Assembly (NCBI RefSeq): GCF_900107105.1
Contig: NZ_FNOT01000002.1
Location: 372,001-436,000 of the forward strand
Direction: 5' to 3'
Source: Geodermatophilus africanus
GTDB taxonomy: Bacteria > Actinomycetota > Actinomycetes > Mycobacteriales > Geodermatophilaceae
DNA: 64,000 bases
The notes below the pieces were generated by a model that ran no database searches, was not told where the DNA came from, and was given only the letters and a program-made list of their open reading frames with translations. A program made the position numbers and the translations under genes. Below are positions 18,615-27,337 of the stretch, piece by piece (positions within the stretch are counted from its first letter, which is position 1; every line of letters starts with the position of its first letter).

Positions 18615-18936
18615 ACAATCGGACTCCACGAAACAAGGGGCTGACCACAGAGTCAACTGAACCGGGGGCAGTCCCGGGCGCCGCGGTCTGCGCCGAGCCC
18701 TGCGCGAGGCCCGGGAGGGGCGAGCCGGCGACCAGCCGCCTGGACGAGCGCGTGGAGCCTCGGTTCGTTCGGCTCTGGTGTCCGGTGACCGGCCGCGCTC
18801 CCATGGGGACGACTCCAGAGGAGTCGATCGCGGCGCGAGCGCGAGAGGAGCTCGCGACGGAGGGGGGCCGCGCCGCTGACCCAGGTACGCCACGTGGCGC
18901 AGCGCAGACTGCGTCCGGTCACAGGGGGTCGATCGC
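18615..18936. other. non-coding stretch between IS remnant and secreted-protein gene
   Basis: 322 nt. I see no supported gene; it should include the promoter of the secreted-protein gene starting at 18937. Confidence 0.35.
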
Positions 18937-19524
18937 ATGACCGCCACTGCGCGGAGAACCGCACTGATCCTGCTTGTCGTCGCCGGCACAACAGGGGCGA
19001 CGGCAACTGCCGCCACTGCCGCGACCGACGAGCCGACGACGCTGCACGTCGAAGGTACGCAGACCCAGGTCAGCGCGGACCACTACCAGAGCTACGGCGG
19101 CCTGCTGGGGGACCTCTGGATCCTCACGTTCGACCCGCTGTACGAGTCCGACTCCCTCGTGGTCGGAACCGGCACCGAGCGGTTCGTGGGCTGCGTGGAC
19201 GAGGACCTCGACGGAGCCTGTGGCGAGAGTGAGCCGTCCGGGGAGTTGTGGCTTGACTTCGTCGAGTGGGTGACGTTCGACCCGTCCACGGGAGCGTTGA
19301 TCGAGAGCAGGTGCACGCACCCGATCACGGGCGGGACTGACGGCTTCCACGGCGCCCGGGGGATCGTCACGATGCACGCGGTCCCGGTGGACGGCGACGT
19401 CGAGGTCACGTACGAGGGGACCGTCGTGCTGGACGCGGTGCCGACGGATGCACCCGCTGGACCAGCGTCAGCCCCCGGCGCGTTCGCCGCGGACGGCCCG
19501 GCAGACGGCCGAGGTCACTGCTAG
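18937..19524 (+). CDS. secreted protein, allene-oxide-cyclase/dirigent-like barrel (tentative)
   Basis: 195 aa with a Sec signal peptide (hydrophobic ALILLVVAGTTGATATAATAA; cleavage near residue 30). The mature part has GTGTERFVGCVDEDLDGACG and a later RCTHPITGGTDGFHGARG. This pattern (barrel strands, two Cys pairs, GG.TG.F..A.G) is like exported dirigent/AOC-fold proteins of soil Actinobacteria. Function unknown. The TAG stop at 19522 lies exactly at the IS630 insertion point; the gene is not disrupted because the duplicated target restores the stop. Confidence 0.65.
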   Translation: MTATARRTALILLVVAGTTGATATAATAATDEPTTLHVEGTQTQVSADHYQSYGGLLGDLWILTFDPLYESDSLVVGTGTERFVGCVDEDLDGACGESEPSGELWLDFVEWVTFDPSTGALIESRCTHPITGGTDGFHGARGIVTMHAVPVDGDVEVTYEGTVVLDAVPTDAPAGPASAPGAFAADGPADGRGHC

Positions 19525-20690
19525 TGCTCCGTCGCGGTGCTTCTTGATGTGATCTCACGGCCAGGGTGACCATTTCTCATGGCCGCGCACGTGCGGGTGG
19601 TGCAGGTTCCCGACGCCGATCGGCGGGAGCTGCAGCGACGTGCTCGGGACAAGGGCGCACCGGCACGGGTGGTCGAGCGGGCCCGGATCGTGCTGCTGGC
19701 CGCGGATGAGGTGCCGGGCAAGCAGATCGCCACGCTGGTCGGCTGCGCCGAGGGCACGGTGGTCACCTGGCGCGGCCGCTACGCCGAGCACGGCCTGGCC
19801 GGCCTGGAGGATCTGCCGCGGCCGGGCAAGCCGACCCAGCTGCCCGAGGCGCTGCGGGATCGGGTGCTGGAGCTGACCCTGACCGAACCGCCGGTGCAGT
19901 TCGGCGCGACGCACTGGTCCTCCCGGCTGCTGGCCACCGCGCTGGCCGGGGAGGGAACGCCCATCTCGCACGCCACCATCGCCCGGATCTGGCACCGCTT
20001 CGGCATTCAGCCCTGGCGGGCGGAGACCTTCAAGTTCTCCACCGACCCGGCCCTGGAGGGCAAGATCCGCGACGTCGTCGGCCTGTACCTGCATCCGCCG
20101 GAGCAGGCGGTGGTGCTGTGTGTCGATGAGAAGCCGCAGATCCAGGCCCTGGAGCGGACCGCTGCGACCCTGCCGGTGCGGCCCGAACAGCCCGGAGCGG
20201 CCAGCTTCGACTAGGTCCGGCACGGCACCACCACCCTGTTCGCGGCGCTGGAGGTGGCCACCGGCGAGGTGACCGAGGCCTGCACCGAGCGACACCGGCA
20301 CCAGGAGTTCCTGGCCTTCCTCAAGCAGGTCGCGGCCGCCTACCCCCGCCGTGAGCTGCACGTGGTGGTCGACAACCTGGCCACGCACAAGCACCCGGCG
20401 GTGCGCGCCTGGCTCGAGCGCCATCCCCTAATCCAGCTGCACTTCACCCCGACCTCGGGCTCGTGGCTGAACCTGGTGGAGGCGTTCTTCTCGATCATCA
20501 CCCGCCAGGCGCTGCGCCGGGGCAACTTCCCGACCGTCGCCGACCTCATCGCCGCGATCGAGCGCTTCATCGCCGCCTGGAACGACCGCTGCCGGCCGTT
20601 CACCTGGACCAAGGACCCCGACACCGTCATCGCCAAGGCCACCGACCCGCGACACCACAAGACATCAACCGCGACCGATACGGAGCACTA
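19522..20690 (+). mobile_element. IS630-family insertion sequence
   Basis: The left end CTAGTGCTCCGTCGCGGT and the right end (reverse complement CTAGTGCTCCGTATCGGT) are inverted repeats with further matches inward (TTGATGT). Both ends abut TA within CTAG, as expected for TA target duplication. It carries one transposase gene broken by a nonsense codon. It lies between the secreted-protein gene and an IS3 fragment. Confidence 0.85.
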
Positions 20691-20691
20691 G
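19579..20691 (+). pseudogene. IS630 transposase with internal UAG
   Basis: The frame encodes an N-terminal HTH (ADEVPGKQIATLVGCAEGTV) and the DDE domain: VVLCVDEKPQIQALERT (first D), HVVVDNLATHK (second D) and NLVEAFFSIITRQALRRGNF (E). At 20212-20214 it has TAG where the family has Tyr (D-Y-VRHGTTTLFAALE), so a one-base change splits it into 211 codons and a remainder that stays in the same frame. Transposition is unlikely unless the stop is read through. Confidence 0.9.
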
Positions 20692-20721
20692 ACGAGCAAC
20701 TACGGTTGCTCCACCAAGCAG

Positions 20722-21086
20722 GTGTTGCAACGACCGGTTGAGCCCAGGCAGTACCTCGCCATTGCCTTCACCGAGCGCCTGGCCGCTGCCGGCGCCGCAC
20801 CCAGCGTCGGCAGCGTCGGCGATGCCCTGGACAACGCGCTGGCCGAGACCCACATCGGGCTGTTCAAGACCGAGCTGATCCGACGCCAGGGACCCTGGCG
20901 CGGCCTCGACGACGTCGAACTGGCCACCCTCGAGTGGGTCGACTGGCACAACAACCGTCGACTGCACACCGCGTGCTATGACCTGACCCCGGTCGAGTAC
21001 GAGCAGGTGTTCTACGGTCACCACCCGGCCCAAGAACGGGCCGAGGTCTCAACACCCTGAGTCTCCGGACTCGCCGGGGCGGTTCA
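20722..21086 (+). mobile_element. IS3-family fragment: C-terminal orfB and right end
   Basis: The reading frame ends at 21060 and encodes the last third of an IS3 integrase: YLAIAFTERLAAAG, GDALDNALAETHIGLFKTEL (with the final DDE Glu) and WVDWHNNRRLHTACYDLTP. The 5' part is missing, ending close to the IS630 right end. 21059-21086 (GAGTCTCCGGACTCGCCGGG then CGGTTCA) is a typical IS3 right terminal repeat. It is on the opposite strand to, and differs in type from, the orfA remnant at 18255, so it is a separate element. Confidence 0.8.
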
Positions 21087-21364
21087 GAGATCAAATCGCC
21101 CGATTACTAGTTCTTCCTCCGCAGTAGGTGCGTGAGCGAACAAGTCGCTGGACCCAACTCACAGGTTCTGGATGCAGGCTTGGGGCGCGACGCTGCCATG
21201 CCACCCGCCCCCGCGAGACATGGGTGGCAGATCTCTGAATCTCGCTACCGCCACTCTGGGCGTGACCACATGGGTAGGTCGGCGCGATTGCCCTCCGGAT
21301 ATTCCTACAGTGCTTCTCCAGTAGACCTGACAGTCGTCCTGAGTAGCGGTTGTGCTGCACGCAT

Positions 21365-21482
21365 GCCTTGGGCTATGACACCCGCGGGTGTGCCGCCATC
21401 TGCGCCGCCGCGGGATCACCGCGCGCATCGCCCGGATCGGCCGCGACCCCAGTGCCCGGCTGGGCCGGCACCACTGGATGGC
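21365..21482 (+). mobile_element. IS5-family transposase remnant
   Basis: A short frame around 21388 reads CRHLRRRGITARIARIGRD followed by PSARLGRHHWM, matching the region before the last DDE Glu in IS5 transposases. No start, no DDE triad and no terminal repeats remain. Confidence 0.6.
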
Positions 21483-21685
21483 CATGTTCACTGCGGGTTC
21501 ACGGTGGGGAGCGCTTGCTGCCGATGGCGCGGGGCATGGTGAGGGTGGCCTTTGGGCCGGACCACAGCTGATGCCGGCCGCGCCGGCGTCGGCCTGATCC
21601 CGCAAGGGCGCGGGATGCCACACACCGACCGCGGGTGGCTGATCCAGCGACACCACCTGCCACAGACGAGAGGCAGTCCCCAGTC

Positions 21686-22654
21686 ATGGCCGAGTCGAAG
21701 ACCACCACGCGCAGTGAAACCGTCGCAGTACCCGCCGCAGTCCCCGTCGAGGAGGGTGATCGCGGCGTGAAGGGCCCGACCGGCCCGGTCGGCCCCGCCG
21801 GCGAACCCGGCGACAAGGGCCCCAAGGGCCCGGTCGGCCCTGTCGGCGAGCGGGGCGAGAAGGGCGACAAGGGCCCGGTCGGCCCCGTTGGAGAGCCCGG
21901 TGACAAGGGTGAAAAGGGCCCGATCGGCCCGATCGGTCCGGTCGGTGAGCGCGGCGAGAAGGGCCCGGTCGGTCCGCGGGGCGAGCGTGGCCCCCAGGGT
22001 GAGATCGGCCCGCGGGGCGAGCAGGGCCCCGAGGGGGAGACCGGTCCGCAGGGTGAGCAGGGTCTGCCCGGCTCCACCGGTCGCCCCGGCGAGCAGGGTG
22101 AGCAGGGCCCGGCCGGCCTGCCCGGGCCGCGCGGTGAGACCGGACCGCGCGGGGTGCCCGGTGAACGGGGTGAGCAGGGGCCCCGCGGTGAGCAGGGCCT
22201 GCGCGGCGCCCAGGGGCCGCGCGGCGTGATCGGTGAGACCGGTGAGCAGGGCCAGAAGGGCCTGCCCGGGGCTCAGGGCGAGCGGGGCGAACGCGGTGAG
22301 ACGGGTGCTCCTGGTGTTCGCGGCCTGCAGGGTCCGCAGGGCGTACAAGGCCCGGCCGGGCCGGCCGGGCCGGTCGGGCTGCCCGGGGTGCAGGGGCCGC
22401 AGGGCCCCTCGGGTCCGGCCTGGCTCCATCAGCCCAGCCCCGCCGAGCTGGCGGCCAAGGTCAGGCAGGCGGCGTTGGACGTCTCGCCGCGCACCGTGCT
22501 CGATCCGCGGGTGGGTGTTCAGTACCTGGCGACGCTGACCTCCCGGCTGATCAAGCTGCAGGGCGGGCTGTTGCTACGCGCCATCGTCGACACCGACGCC
22601 GCGGCGAACAGCCCGACCGGCACCGATCGATCCAACGTGCGCTCCATCGCCTGA
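21686..22654 (+). CDS. collagen-like Gly-X-Y repeat protein
   Basis: 322 aa from ATG 21686 (a GTG at 21635 would add 17 residues). After a short head there is an uninterrupted Gly-X-Y tract of about 75 triplets, rich in GPVGPVG, GEKGDKG, GEQGPRG and GPRGE, so it should form a charged collagen-type triple helix. The last 75 residues form a non-repetitive domain ([40 protein letters not shown]) that may trimerise the chains. No signal peptide or wall anchor is visible, so localisation is unclear. It lies just after IS remnants and is followed by a strong terminator. Confidence 0.85.
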   Translation: MAESKTTTRSETVAVPAAVPVEEGDRGVKGPTGPVGPAGEPGDKGPKGPVGPVGERGEKGDKGPVGPVGEPGDKGEKGPIGPIGPVGERGEKGPVGPRGERGPQGEIGPRGEQGPEGETGPQGEQGLPGSTGRPGEQGEQGPAGLPGPRGETGPRGVPGERGEQGPRGEQGLRGAQGPRGVIGETGEQGQKGLPGAQGERGERGETGAPGVRGLQGPQGVQGPAGPAGPVGLPGVQGPQGPSGPAWLHQPSPAELAAKVRQAALDVSPRTVLDPRVGVQYLATLTSRLIKLQGGLLLRAIVDTDAAANSPTGTDRSNVRSIA

Positions 22655-22672
22655 CCCCCGCAGCCAGACCCG

Positions 22673-22712
22673 AAGGGCGCCCCGGACCGCCACGGCCGAC
22701 CGGGGCGCCCTT
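22673..22712 (+). terminator. strong hairpin after the collagen-like gene
   Basis: AAGGGCGCCCCGG pairs with CCGGGGCGCCCTT around a 14-nt loop, 18 nt after the collagen-gene stop. It lies between convergent genes, so it may serve the CYTH-CHAD gene too. Confidence 0.75.
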
Positions 22713-22822
22713 CGCCGTCCCCGCTGCGCTCGCCCCGACGCGGCAGCCATGAACAGGGCGCCCACGCGACCAGGTTTCAAGCACGGCCTCTGGGGGGACC
22801 CGGGTGGGCCACGGCCCGCCGG

Positions 22823-24424
22823 CTAGCGCAGCCAGCGACGGACGGACTTGCGCCCGGCGGCCTTCCACGCGGCGTCGAACCGCTGCTGCGTGTGCTGCGC
22901 GCGGGCCTCCTCCTGGGCGTGCAGCCGGCCGTAGAGGAAGGCGACCTCGGTGGAGGGGGAGTGCAGGGCGAGGGCGTGCAGGCGCTCGCGGGTGAGCGCG
23001 GAGTCCTGGTGTTCGCCGAGGGCTTCCTGGACGGCCTCCATGGCGGCGGCGAAGGTGGCGGCGTCCTTGCCGAAGACGATGGCGACCGACTCCCCGGCGT
23101 AGCGGGCCTGCTTGGCCGCCTTGCGGGCGTCGTGCAGCAGCTCGTCCCGCTCGGCACCGGCGGGCAGCGCCCGGGCCTGGTCGACGATGCGGCGGACCCG
23201 GTCGTAGCTGCGCTCGACCAGCGGCGGGAGCGCCCGGCCGGCTGGTGCCTTCGCCGGCTTGCGCAGCGGCGGCTGCTCGACCAGCTGCTGCAGGGCGGTG
23301 AGGACCTGGTGGTAGCGGTCGCCGTCCAGCTCGGTCAGCACTCGGTCGTGGGCGGTGCGGTAGGCGGTGTCGAGCTCCCCCTGGGCGGCGTCGGCGCCGG
23401 CGCGCGTGGGCAGTGCGGCGGACTGGGCGTCGACGGCGGTGCGCACGCGGTCGCGCATCACTTCGGCGTCCCGGGCGGCGCCGAGTTCACCGGCCAGCCA
23501 CTTCAGCTCCGTGCGCAGCGGCCGGACGACGTCGGGGTCGAACAGCGGCGTGAAGGTGCTCAGGGCGCTGCGCAGGCGACGCGTGGCCACGCGCATCTTG
23601 TGCACGGCGTCGGGTGCGTCGAGCCGCACGGGCAGGTCCTGAGCCTGCACCTGCGCGACCTGCTCACGGATGTGCGCCAGCACCACCTCGCCGGCGCCGG
23701 ACTTCGCGGTCCACCGTCGCCGGGTGTCGGCCTTGCCACCGGTGCGTGGCCCGGGCCGGGCGTCGTCCAGGACGTGGGCGAGCTTCGACCCCGCCGCGGT
23801 GCGGAGGCCGCGGTGCCGCAGCCGGGCATCCAGCGCCTCGACGAGGTCGCCGGCGCCGTCGCCGAGCTCGACCTCGATCTCCCGCCAGCGGATCGGCGCG
23901 CTGACCACATCGCCGGTGCCGTCGTGGGAGGTCAGCCGCTGAGCGGTGACCCGGTCGTCGGCCACCTCGACGAGCACCTGACCGGTGGGGTCGCTCAGCC
24001 GTCGCAGGGTCCGTTCGGTCGTGATGCGCGCGACCGGCTGCAGCGGGCGCCCGAGGGTCCGCGCCCACACCATCGACTGCAGCTGGTCGGGAACGGCGCG
24101 CGGGGTGCGTCCGGGCGGCACCCGTCCCGGCGGCAGCCGGATCTCCGTCCGGGTCGCGGTGCCCGCCGGGAGCTTCAGGTGCCAGCCTGCGTCCTCGCCG
24201 CCGCTGCGCCGGCGCAGCGTCAGCCCGGCTGCGGCGAGGCGGAGATCGGCGGTGTCGAAGTAGACCGCCTCCAGCCGGTGCTCGGCCGCCACCCCGTCCG
24301 CCAGCGGTACGCCACCCGGCGAGGACGCCCCGGCGGCGTCGGCCACGAGCTCGACCAGCGACGGCAGCTCGAGGTCGTCGTCGGCGGCGTACTTCAACTC
24401 GACTTCTCGGTGAACAGCGGGCAT
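22823..24424 (-). CDS. CYTH and CHAD domain protein
   Basis: 533 aa. An N-terminal CYTH domain (about 1-205) starts REVELKY, the ExExK metal/phosphate motif, and continues with VYFDTADLRLAAAGLTLRRR and WHLKLPAG. The C-terminal CHAD domain (about 235-525) has HKMRVATRRLRSALSTF and a second half with LHDARKAAKQARYAGE, the conserved His/Arg/Lys helices that bind polyphosphate. CYTH enzymes hydrolyse triphosphates; CHAD proteins associate with polyphosphate granules. The frame is open to 24697, but ATG 24424 gives the normal CYTH N-terminus. Confidence 0.9.
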   Translation of the reverse strand: MPAVHREVELKYAADDDLELPSLVELVADAAGASSPGGVPLADGVAAEHRLEAVYFDTADLRLAAAGLTLRRRSGGEDAGWHLKLPAGTATRTEIRLPPGRVPPGRTPRAVPDQLQSMVWARTLGRPLQPVARITTERTLRRLSDPTGQVLVEVADDRVTAQRLTSHDGTGDVVSAPIRWREIEVELGDGAGDLVEALDARLRHRGLRTAAGSKLAHVLDDARPGPRTGGKADTRRRWTAKSGAGEVVLAHIREQVAQVQAQDLPVRLDAPDAVHKMRVATRRLRSALSTFTPLFDPDVVRPLRTELKWLAGELGAARDAEVMRDRVRTAVDAQSAALPTRAGADAAQGELDTAYRTAHDRVLTELDGDRYHQVLTALQQLVEQPPLRKPAKAPAGRALPPLVERSYDRVRRIVDQARALPAGAERDELLHDARKAAKQARYAGESVAIVFGKDAATFAAAMEAVQEALGEHQDSALTRERLHALALHSPSTEVAFLYGRLHAQEEARAQHTQQRFDAAWKAAGRKSVRRWLR

Positions 24425-24647
24425 CTCACAGGTGTACCCCGTGTGGATGAACGGTAGCCCCCTGGTGTCCGTCTGAAACTGAGGCGCCGACCAGTCCCCG
24501 GCCCGACTCCGCCGTCGAGCTCGCGGGGCAGCGGTAGTCCGTGTCGCGGTGGGCGGATGACCCCTGGCCTGTCCGTCGCCCACGTCGCCGCAGCGACCAC
24601 CGCCGTGCTCGCAGCTCGTCCTTGCGACGGTCCGCAGCCGACGCGTG

Positions 24648-25082
24648 TCAGGCGCCGGAGGGAGCCCAAGCGAACCGCTCGGCGGAGCGCCGTGCACGGG
24701 GCGGGTTGCTCACCGCGACGTCGACCGGCCGCTCGCCGGAGAGGAACGCGGAGGGCGTGGTCAACCAGGTCCAGGTCGCCCAGTCGCCGAGGTCGGCGCC
24801 GACGAGGACCTCGAGCAGGGGCTGCAGCTCCGGCCGTGGGTCGCCCGCGGCGGTCAGCTGGAACGCCGGCACCAGCCGTTCCCCGTCGTGCGTGACGGTG
24901 ATGAGCGCCCGGTCGCCGATCTGGCGGGCGAGCCACATGCGGGTGCAGGCCTCGTCCTGGCCGCGCATCGCGGCGAGCTCAGCGACCGTGAAGGCACCCG
25001 TGTGCAGCAGCGCGGTGCGGTGCGCGGCCAGCCTCATCGCCTGCTCGGCGCGGGCCTGCATCACCTCGACGGGGTCGGTCAT
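24648..25082 (-). CDS. HTH plus MbcA/ParS-like protein, cassette gene 4
   Basis: 144 aa. A DNA-binding-like helix pair (FTVAELAAMRGQDEACTRMW) is followed by ALITVTHDGERLVPAFQL and a helical C-terminus with WATWTWLTTPSAFLSGERPV, the W-L-x(3)-P...G-x-R-P pattern of MbcA/ParS/Xre antitoxin toxin-binding domains (DUF2384 type). No RES toxin is adjacent. It overlaps the 25079 gene by ATGA and aligns with that protein's C-terminal half, so they are tandem paralogues. Function unknown; an antitoxin-like or regulatory role is only a suggestion. Confidence 0.65.
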   Translation of the reverse strand: MTDPVEVMQARAEQAMRLAAHRTALLHTGAFTVAELAAMRGQDEACTRMWLARQIGDRALITVTHDGERLVPAFQLTAAGDPRPELQPLLEVLVGADLGDWATWTWLTTPSAFLSGERPVDVAVSNPPRARRSAERFAWAPSGA

Positions 25083-25723
25083 GCGAGCCCCTCGTCGGCC
25101 GGCCCGGCTGCAGCCTGGATGACCGGCGGCTCGTCCGGGCCGCCGAGCTCATCGGCGGGGCGCTTGGTCCTGAGCCAGCCGTCGTTCCCGAGGGACCGGA
25201 GCTCGAACTCCCAGGGGGAGAGCTCGCCGCCCAAGGCGTGCTGGACGTCGGCGATGACGGGGCGGGGCTGCCCGGCCTCGTCGAGCTGGTGGCTGGGGAA
25301 CCGCGGCGACCCGTCGGCGCCGGGCACGGTGACGCGCCGTCCGGCGAGCCAGCGGTCGACCTGCTCGTCGCCGTCGGCGTGGGCCGCGATCTCGCCCGCC
25401 GTGAGCGGACCGACCTCCGGGGCGAGCGCGACCTTCGCCTGCCCGTTCGGGCGCCGCTGCCTCCGCAGCACCGGGCCGGGGCCGGACCGACTCGCCGCGT
25501 CGTCGAGCGCCTCGGCTCCGACCTCGGGGTCGTCGTCCACGACCGACGGCACTCGGGCGTGGAATGGCGGGACGTCGTCGCCGAGAACGACGACGGTGTC
25601 GCCGACGTGCGACCGCCGGCGACCCGCGGCCTCCACGCGGGTGGGGCAGCGGCGGGCACGGCCGACGTGGGTGTGGCCGGGACGGATCTCCGGCGCGTCC
25701 GTGGGTCCGGCTGAGCGGGTCAT
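25079..25723 (-). CDS. MbcA/ParS-like paralogue with N-terminal extension, cassette gene 3
   Basis: 214 aa. The first about 80 residues contain RSHVGDTVVVLGDDVPPFHA, possibly a small beta-barrel. Residues about 105-190 match the 24648 product: PLTAGEIAAHADGDEQVDRW, VTVPGADGSPRFPSHQLDEA and LSPWEFELRSLGNDGWLRT. ATG 25723 overlaps the stop of the upstream small frame (ATGA), and its own stop overlaps the next start (ATGA), so translation is coupled on both sides. The frame is open to 25927, but that upstream part is better read as a separate small gene. Confidence 0.6.
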   Translation of the reverse strand: MTRSAGPTDAPEIRPGHTHVGRARRCPTRVEAAGRRRSHVGDTVVVLGDDVPPFHARVPSVVDDDPEVGAEALDDAASRSGPGPVLRRQRRPNGQAKVALAPEVGPLTAGEIAAHADGDEQVDRWLAGRRVTVPGADGSPRFPSHQLDEAGQPRPVIADVQHALGGELSPWEFELRSLGNDGWLRTKRPADELGGPDEPPVIQAAAGPADEGLA

Positions 25724-25927
25724 CGACGTCGCACCCGGTAGCTCGGCCCGCACCAGGCTGGCTCGACGGCCTCCACGAAGCCGTCCAGCAGCCGGCCGTC
25801 GACATCGCGCAACTGCAGCTGGTCGCCCGACCGCAAGGATCACGCCGGCGTCGGCGATCTGCGCGCTGTTGTCGTCGACCACGCGCAGCTGGCGCTCGAG
25901 CGGACCGAGCTCGGCGTCGATGATCAT
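25720..25927 (-). pseudogene. small (68 aa) cassette gene 2, one-base frameshift
   Basis: From ATG 25927 the frame reads MIIDAELGPLERQLRVVDDN then SAQIADAGVI. A switch of one base near 25835 continues as LRSGDQLQLRDVDGRLLDGF and VEAVEPAWCGPSYRVRRR, ending at a TGA that overlaps ATG 25723. The second part is protein-like while the unshifted frame is Arg/Ala-rich noise, so an extra base (mutation or sequencing error) is the simplest reading. RVVDDNSA resembles RVVDEDSA of the 92-aa upstream protein. Confidence 0.5.
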
Positions 25928-25938
25928 CGCGGTCTGCC

Positions 25939-26217
25939 TCAGGTGTTTCGGTCGCCGAGTGGCGGCACGCTCGACCGGTCGGGTACCGGAATGGGCGGCT
26001 GCGCGGGCTGCGTCCCCCGGTTCCGGTGCACCCGCAGCTCGGCGGAGCCGTCGGGGTGGGCCGCGAGCACGTCCGCCTCAGGAGCGGCGGAGTCCTCGTC
26101 GACGACACGGATCCGCTCACCGACCGCGGGGCCGGCCACGCCGTGCACCGCGCCGGAGCCGGCCGACGTGGAAGGTGTCAGGTCGGGGTCGGTGGTTCGC
26201 GGTGCGGTTGTCGCCAT
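25939..26217 (-). CDS. small acidic protein, cassette gene 1
   Basis: 92 aa. GAGAGAGG lies five bases before ATG 26217, a strong ribosome site. A Thr/Ser/Pro-rich head is followed by AVGERIRVVDEDSAAPEADV and AAHPDGSAELRVHRNRGTQ, which could be a small SH3-like barrel reminiscent of DUF1918 proteins. It ends 11 nt before cassette gene 2. I recognise no firm family. Confidence 0.55.
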   Translation of the reverse strand: MATTAPRTTDPDLTPSTSAGSGAVHGVAGPAVGERIRVVDEDSAAPEADVLAAHPDGSAELRVHRNRGTQPAQPPIPVPDRSSVPPLGDRNT

Positions 26218-26881
26218 CTCGACCTCTCTCCGCGGCACGAGGAGCCCCCGGGGCGCAGAAGGCGCCCAGGGCGTGCGGATCGTCGCCTCGGCCACCGACG
26301 ACGGTCTACCGGGCCTCGGTGAACGGCCACGGCACGGCGGTCGACCAGCGGGTGGACGAACGTCCGTCCCTGGTCCCCCGGGGCCGGCCGTCCGACTTGC
26401 GCGCATCCCCTCTCGTCCTCACCACGTCTCATCCGGCGCCGGGGTTCATCACGGGGCTGGACCCACGCAGCGCCGCGGCCCACTGCGGTCATCGGCTCGG
26501 AAGGCGATGGTCGACTACGCGGCCGCCATGCTGGTCTCGCGCGTCCGCGGCAAGCGGGCAGGCCATCGCGCCGGCCTCGTGGTCAGCGCTGGTCGGGAGC
26601 GGAGTAACCGACCCAGCGTTCACCGGCGGCCCGATGGCCTGGCTCGAGAACAGCAACGGTCACTGTGCCGTCTGCTCGACGACTTCGAGCTCGACCTGTG
26701 AGTGGTGCAGTCCTCGCGCCCTCCTCAGGGTCGCCGCCGCGCTGGCGCCGTCGGCCGGTCGCCGGCAGCTGTTGGGGTGGTGTCCCCGGGGTCGGGTGTT
26801 CCGTCAGTAGTCGGCCCGTCGGGCGGGGAGGGCGCTGACCGCCAGGGGAGTGGGGGGCTGCGGTCGGCGGCCCGGGCGTGA
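26218..26881. other. long non-coding stretch
   Basis: 664 nt upstream of the four-gene cassette and downstream of the stress-protein gene. No frame here has convincing protein character. It should contain the cassette promoter on the minus strand, but I could not identify it. Confidence 0.4.
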
Positions 26882-27337
26882 TCAGGCGTTGGCGCCGGCG
26901 CCGGCGTCTGCGACGAGGTGGGTGACTGGGACGTCGCAGCCCTTGCGCAGCCGCGTCGGCAGGTCCCGGCGGATCCACTGCGACAGCCCGCGGGGCAGGG
27001 TGGAGATGACGATCTCGTCGGCGCGGAAGCGGCCGAGGGTAAGGAGGACCGCCTGCAGCGGGTCGGGGTCGCCGACCTCGCCGTCGACCGCGGCCCCTAG
27101 GCCCCGCAGGTGCTCCAGTGCGCGGTCGAGGCGCTGCTGGGCCAGGGCGTAGGCACGGTCGGTCGCAGACGGCCCCAGGGCCGCATACGCGGCGGGTCCG
27201 TCGACCTCGTCCGGCGCCGGGGTAGCCGGCGCGACGAGGAAGAAGTGGTGCGGCTCGGCGGCGATCCGCTCCTCGACTGCGCGGGTGAGCGTGTCGGTCG
27301 TCAGGGTCTGGTTCGCGACGATCAAGCAGCGGCGCAT
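26882..27337 (-). CDS. universal-stress-protein-like protein
   Basis: 151 aa. Rossmann-like pattern: MRRCLIVANQTLTTDTLTRA at the start, a central GDPDPLQAVLLTLGRF and DEIVISTLPRGLSQWIRRDL, then PVTHLV. This matches a USP-related family found in Actinobacteria, in which the usual G-x2-G-x9-G-S ATP loop is replaced by STLPRGLSQW. Probably cytoplasmic and stress related. It is divergent from the ATPase-domain gene. Confidence 0.75.
   Translation of the reverse strand: MRRCLIVANQTLTTDTLTRAVEERIAAEPHHFFLVAPATPAPDEVDGPAAYAALGPSATDRAYALAQQRLDRALEHLRGLGAAVDGEVGDPDPLQAVLLTLGRFRADEIVISTLPRGLSQWIRRDLPTRLRKGCDVPVTHLVADAGAGANA

Noticed and set aside
21767-22430. Regular repeated DNA that could be taken for a CRISPR or minisatellite array
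   Set aside because: It is the codon-level repeat of the Gly-X-Y tract; no constant repeat/variable spacer pattern.
24648-25082. Classical MbcT-MbcA (RES/Xre) toxin-antitoxin pair
   Set aside because: No RES-domain gene next to it; only the antitoxin-like domain is seen, and twice.
24645-26810. 721-codon plus-strand open frame across the cassette
   Set aside because: Ser/Arg/Gly-rich and opposite four frames that share motifs and ATGA coupling.
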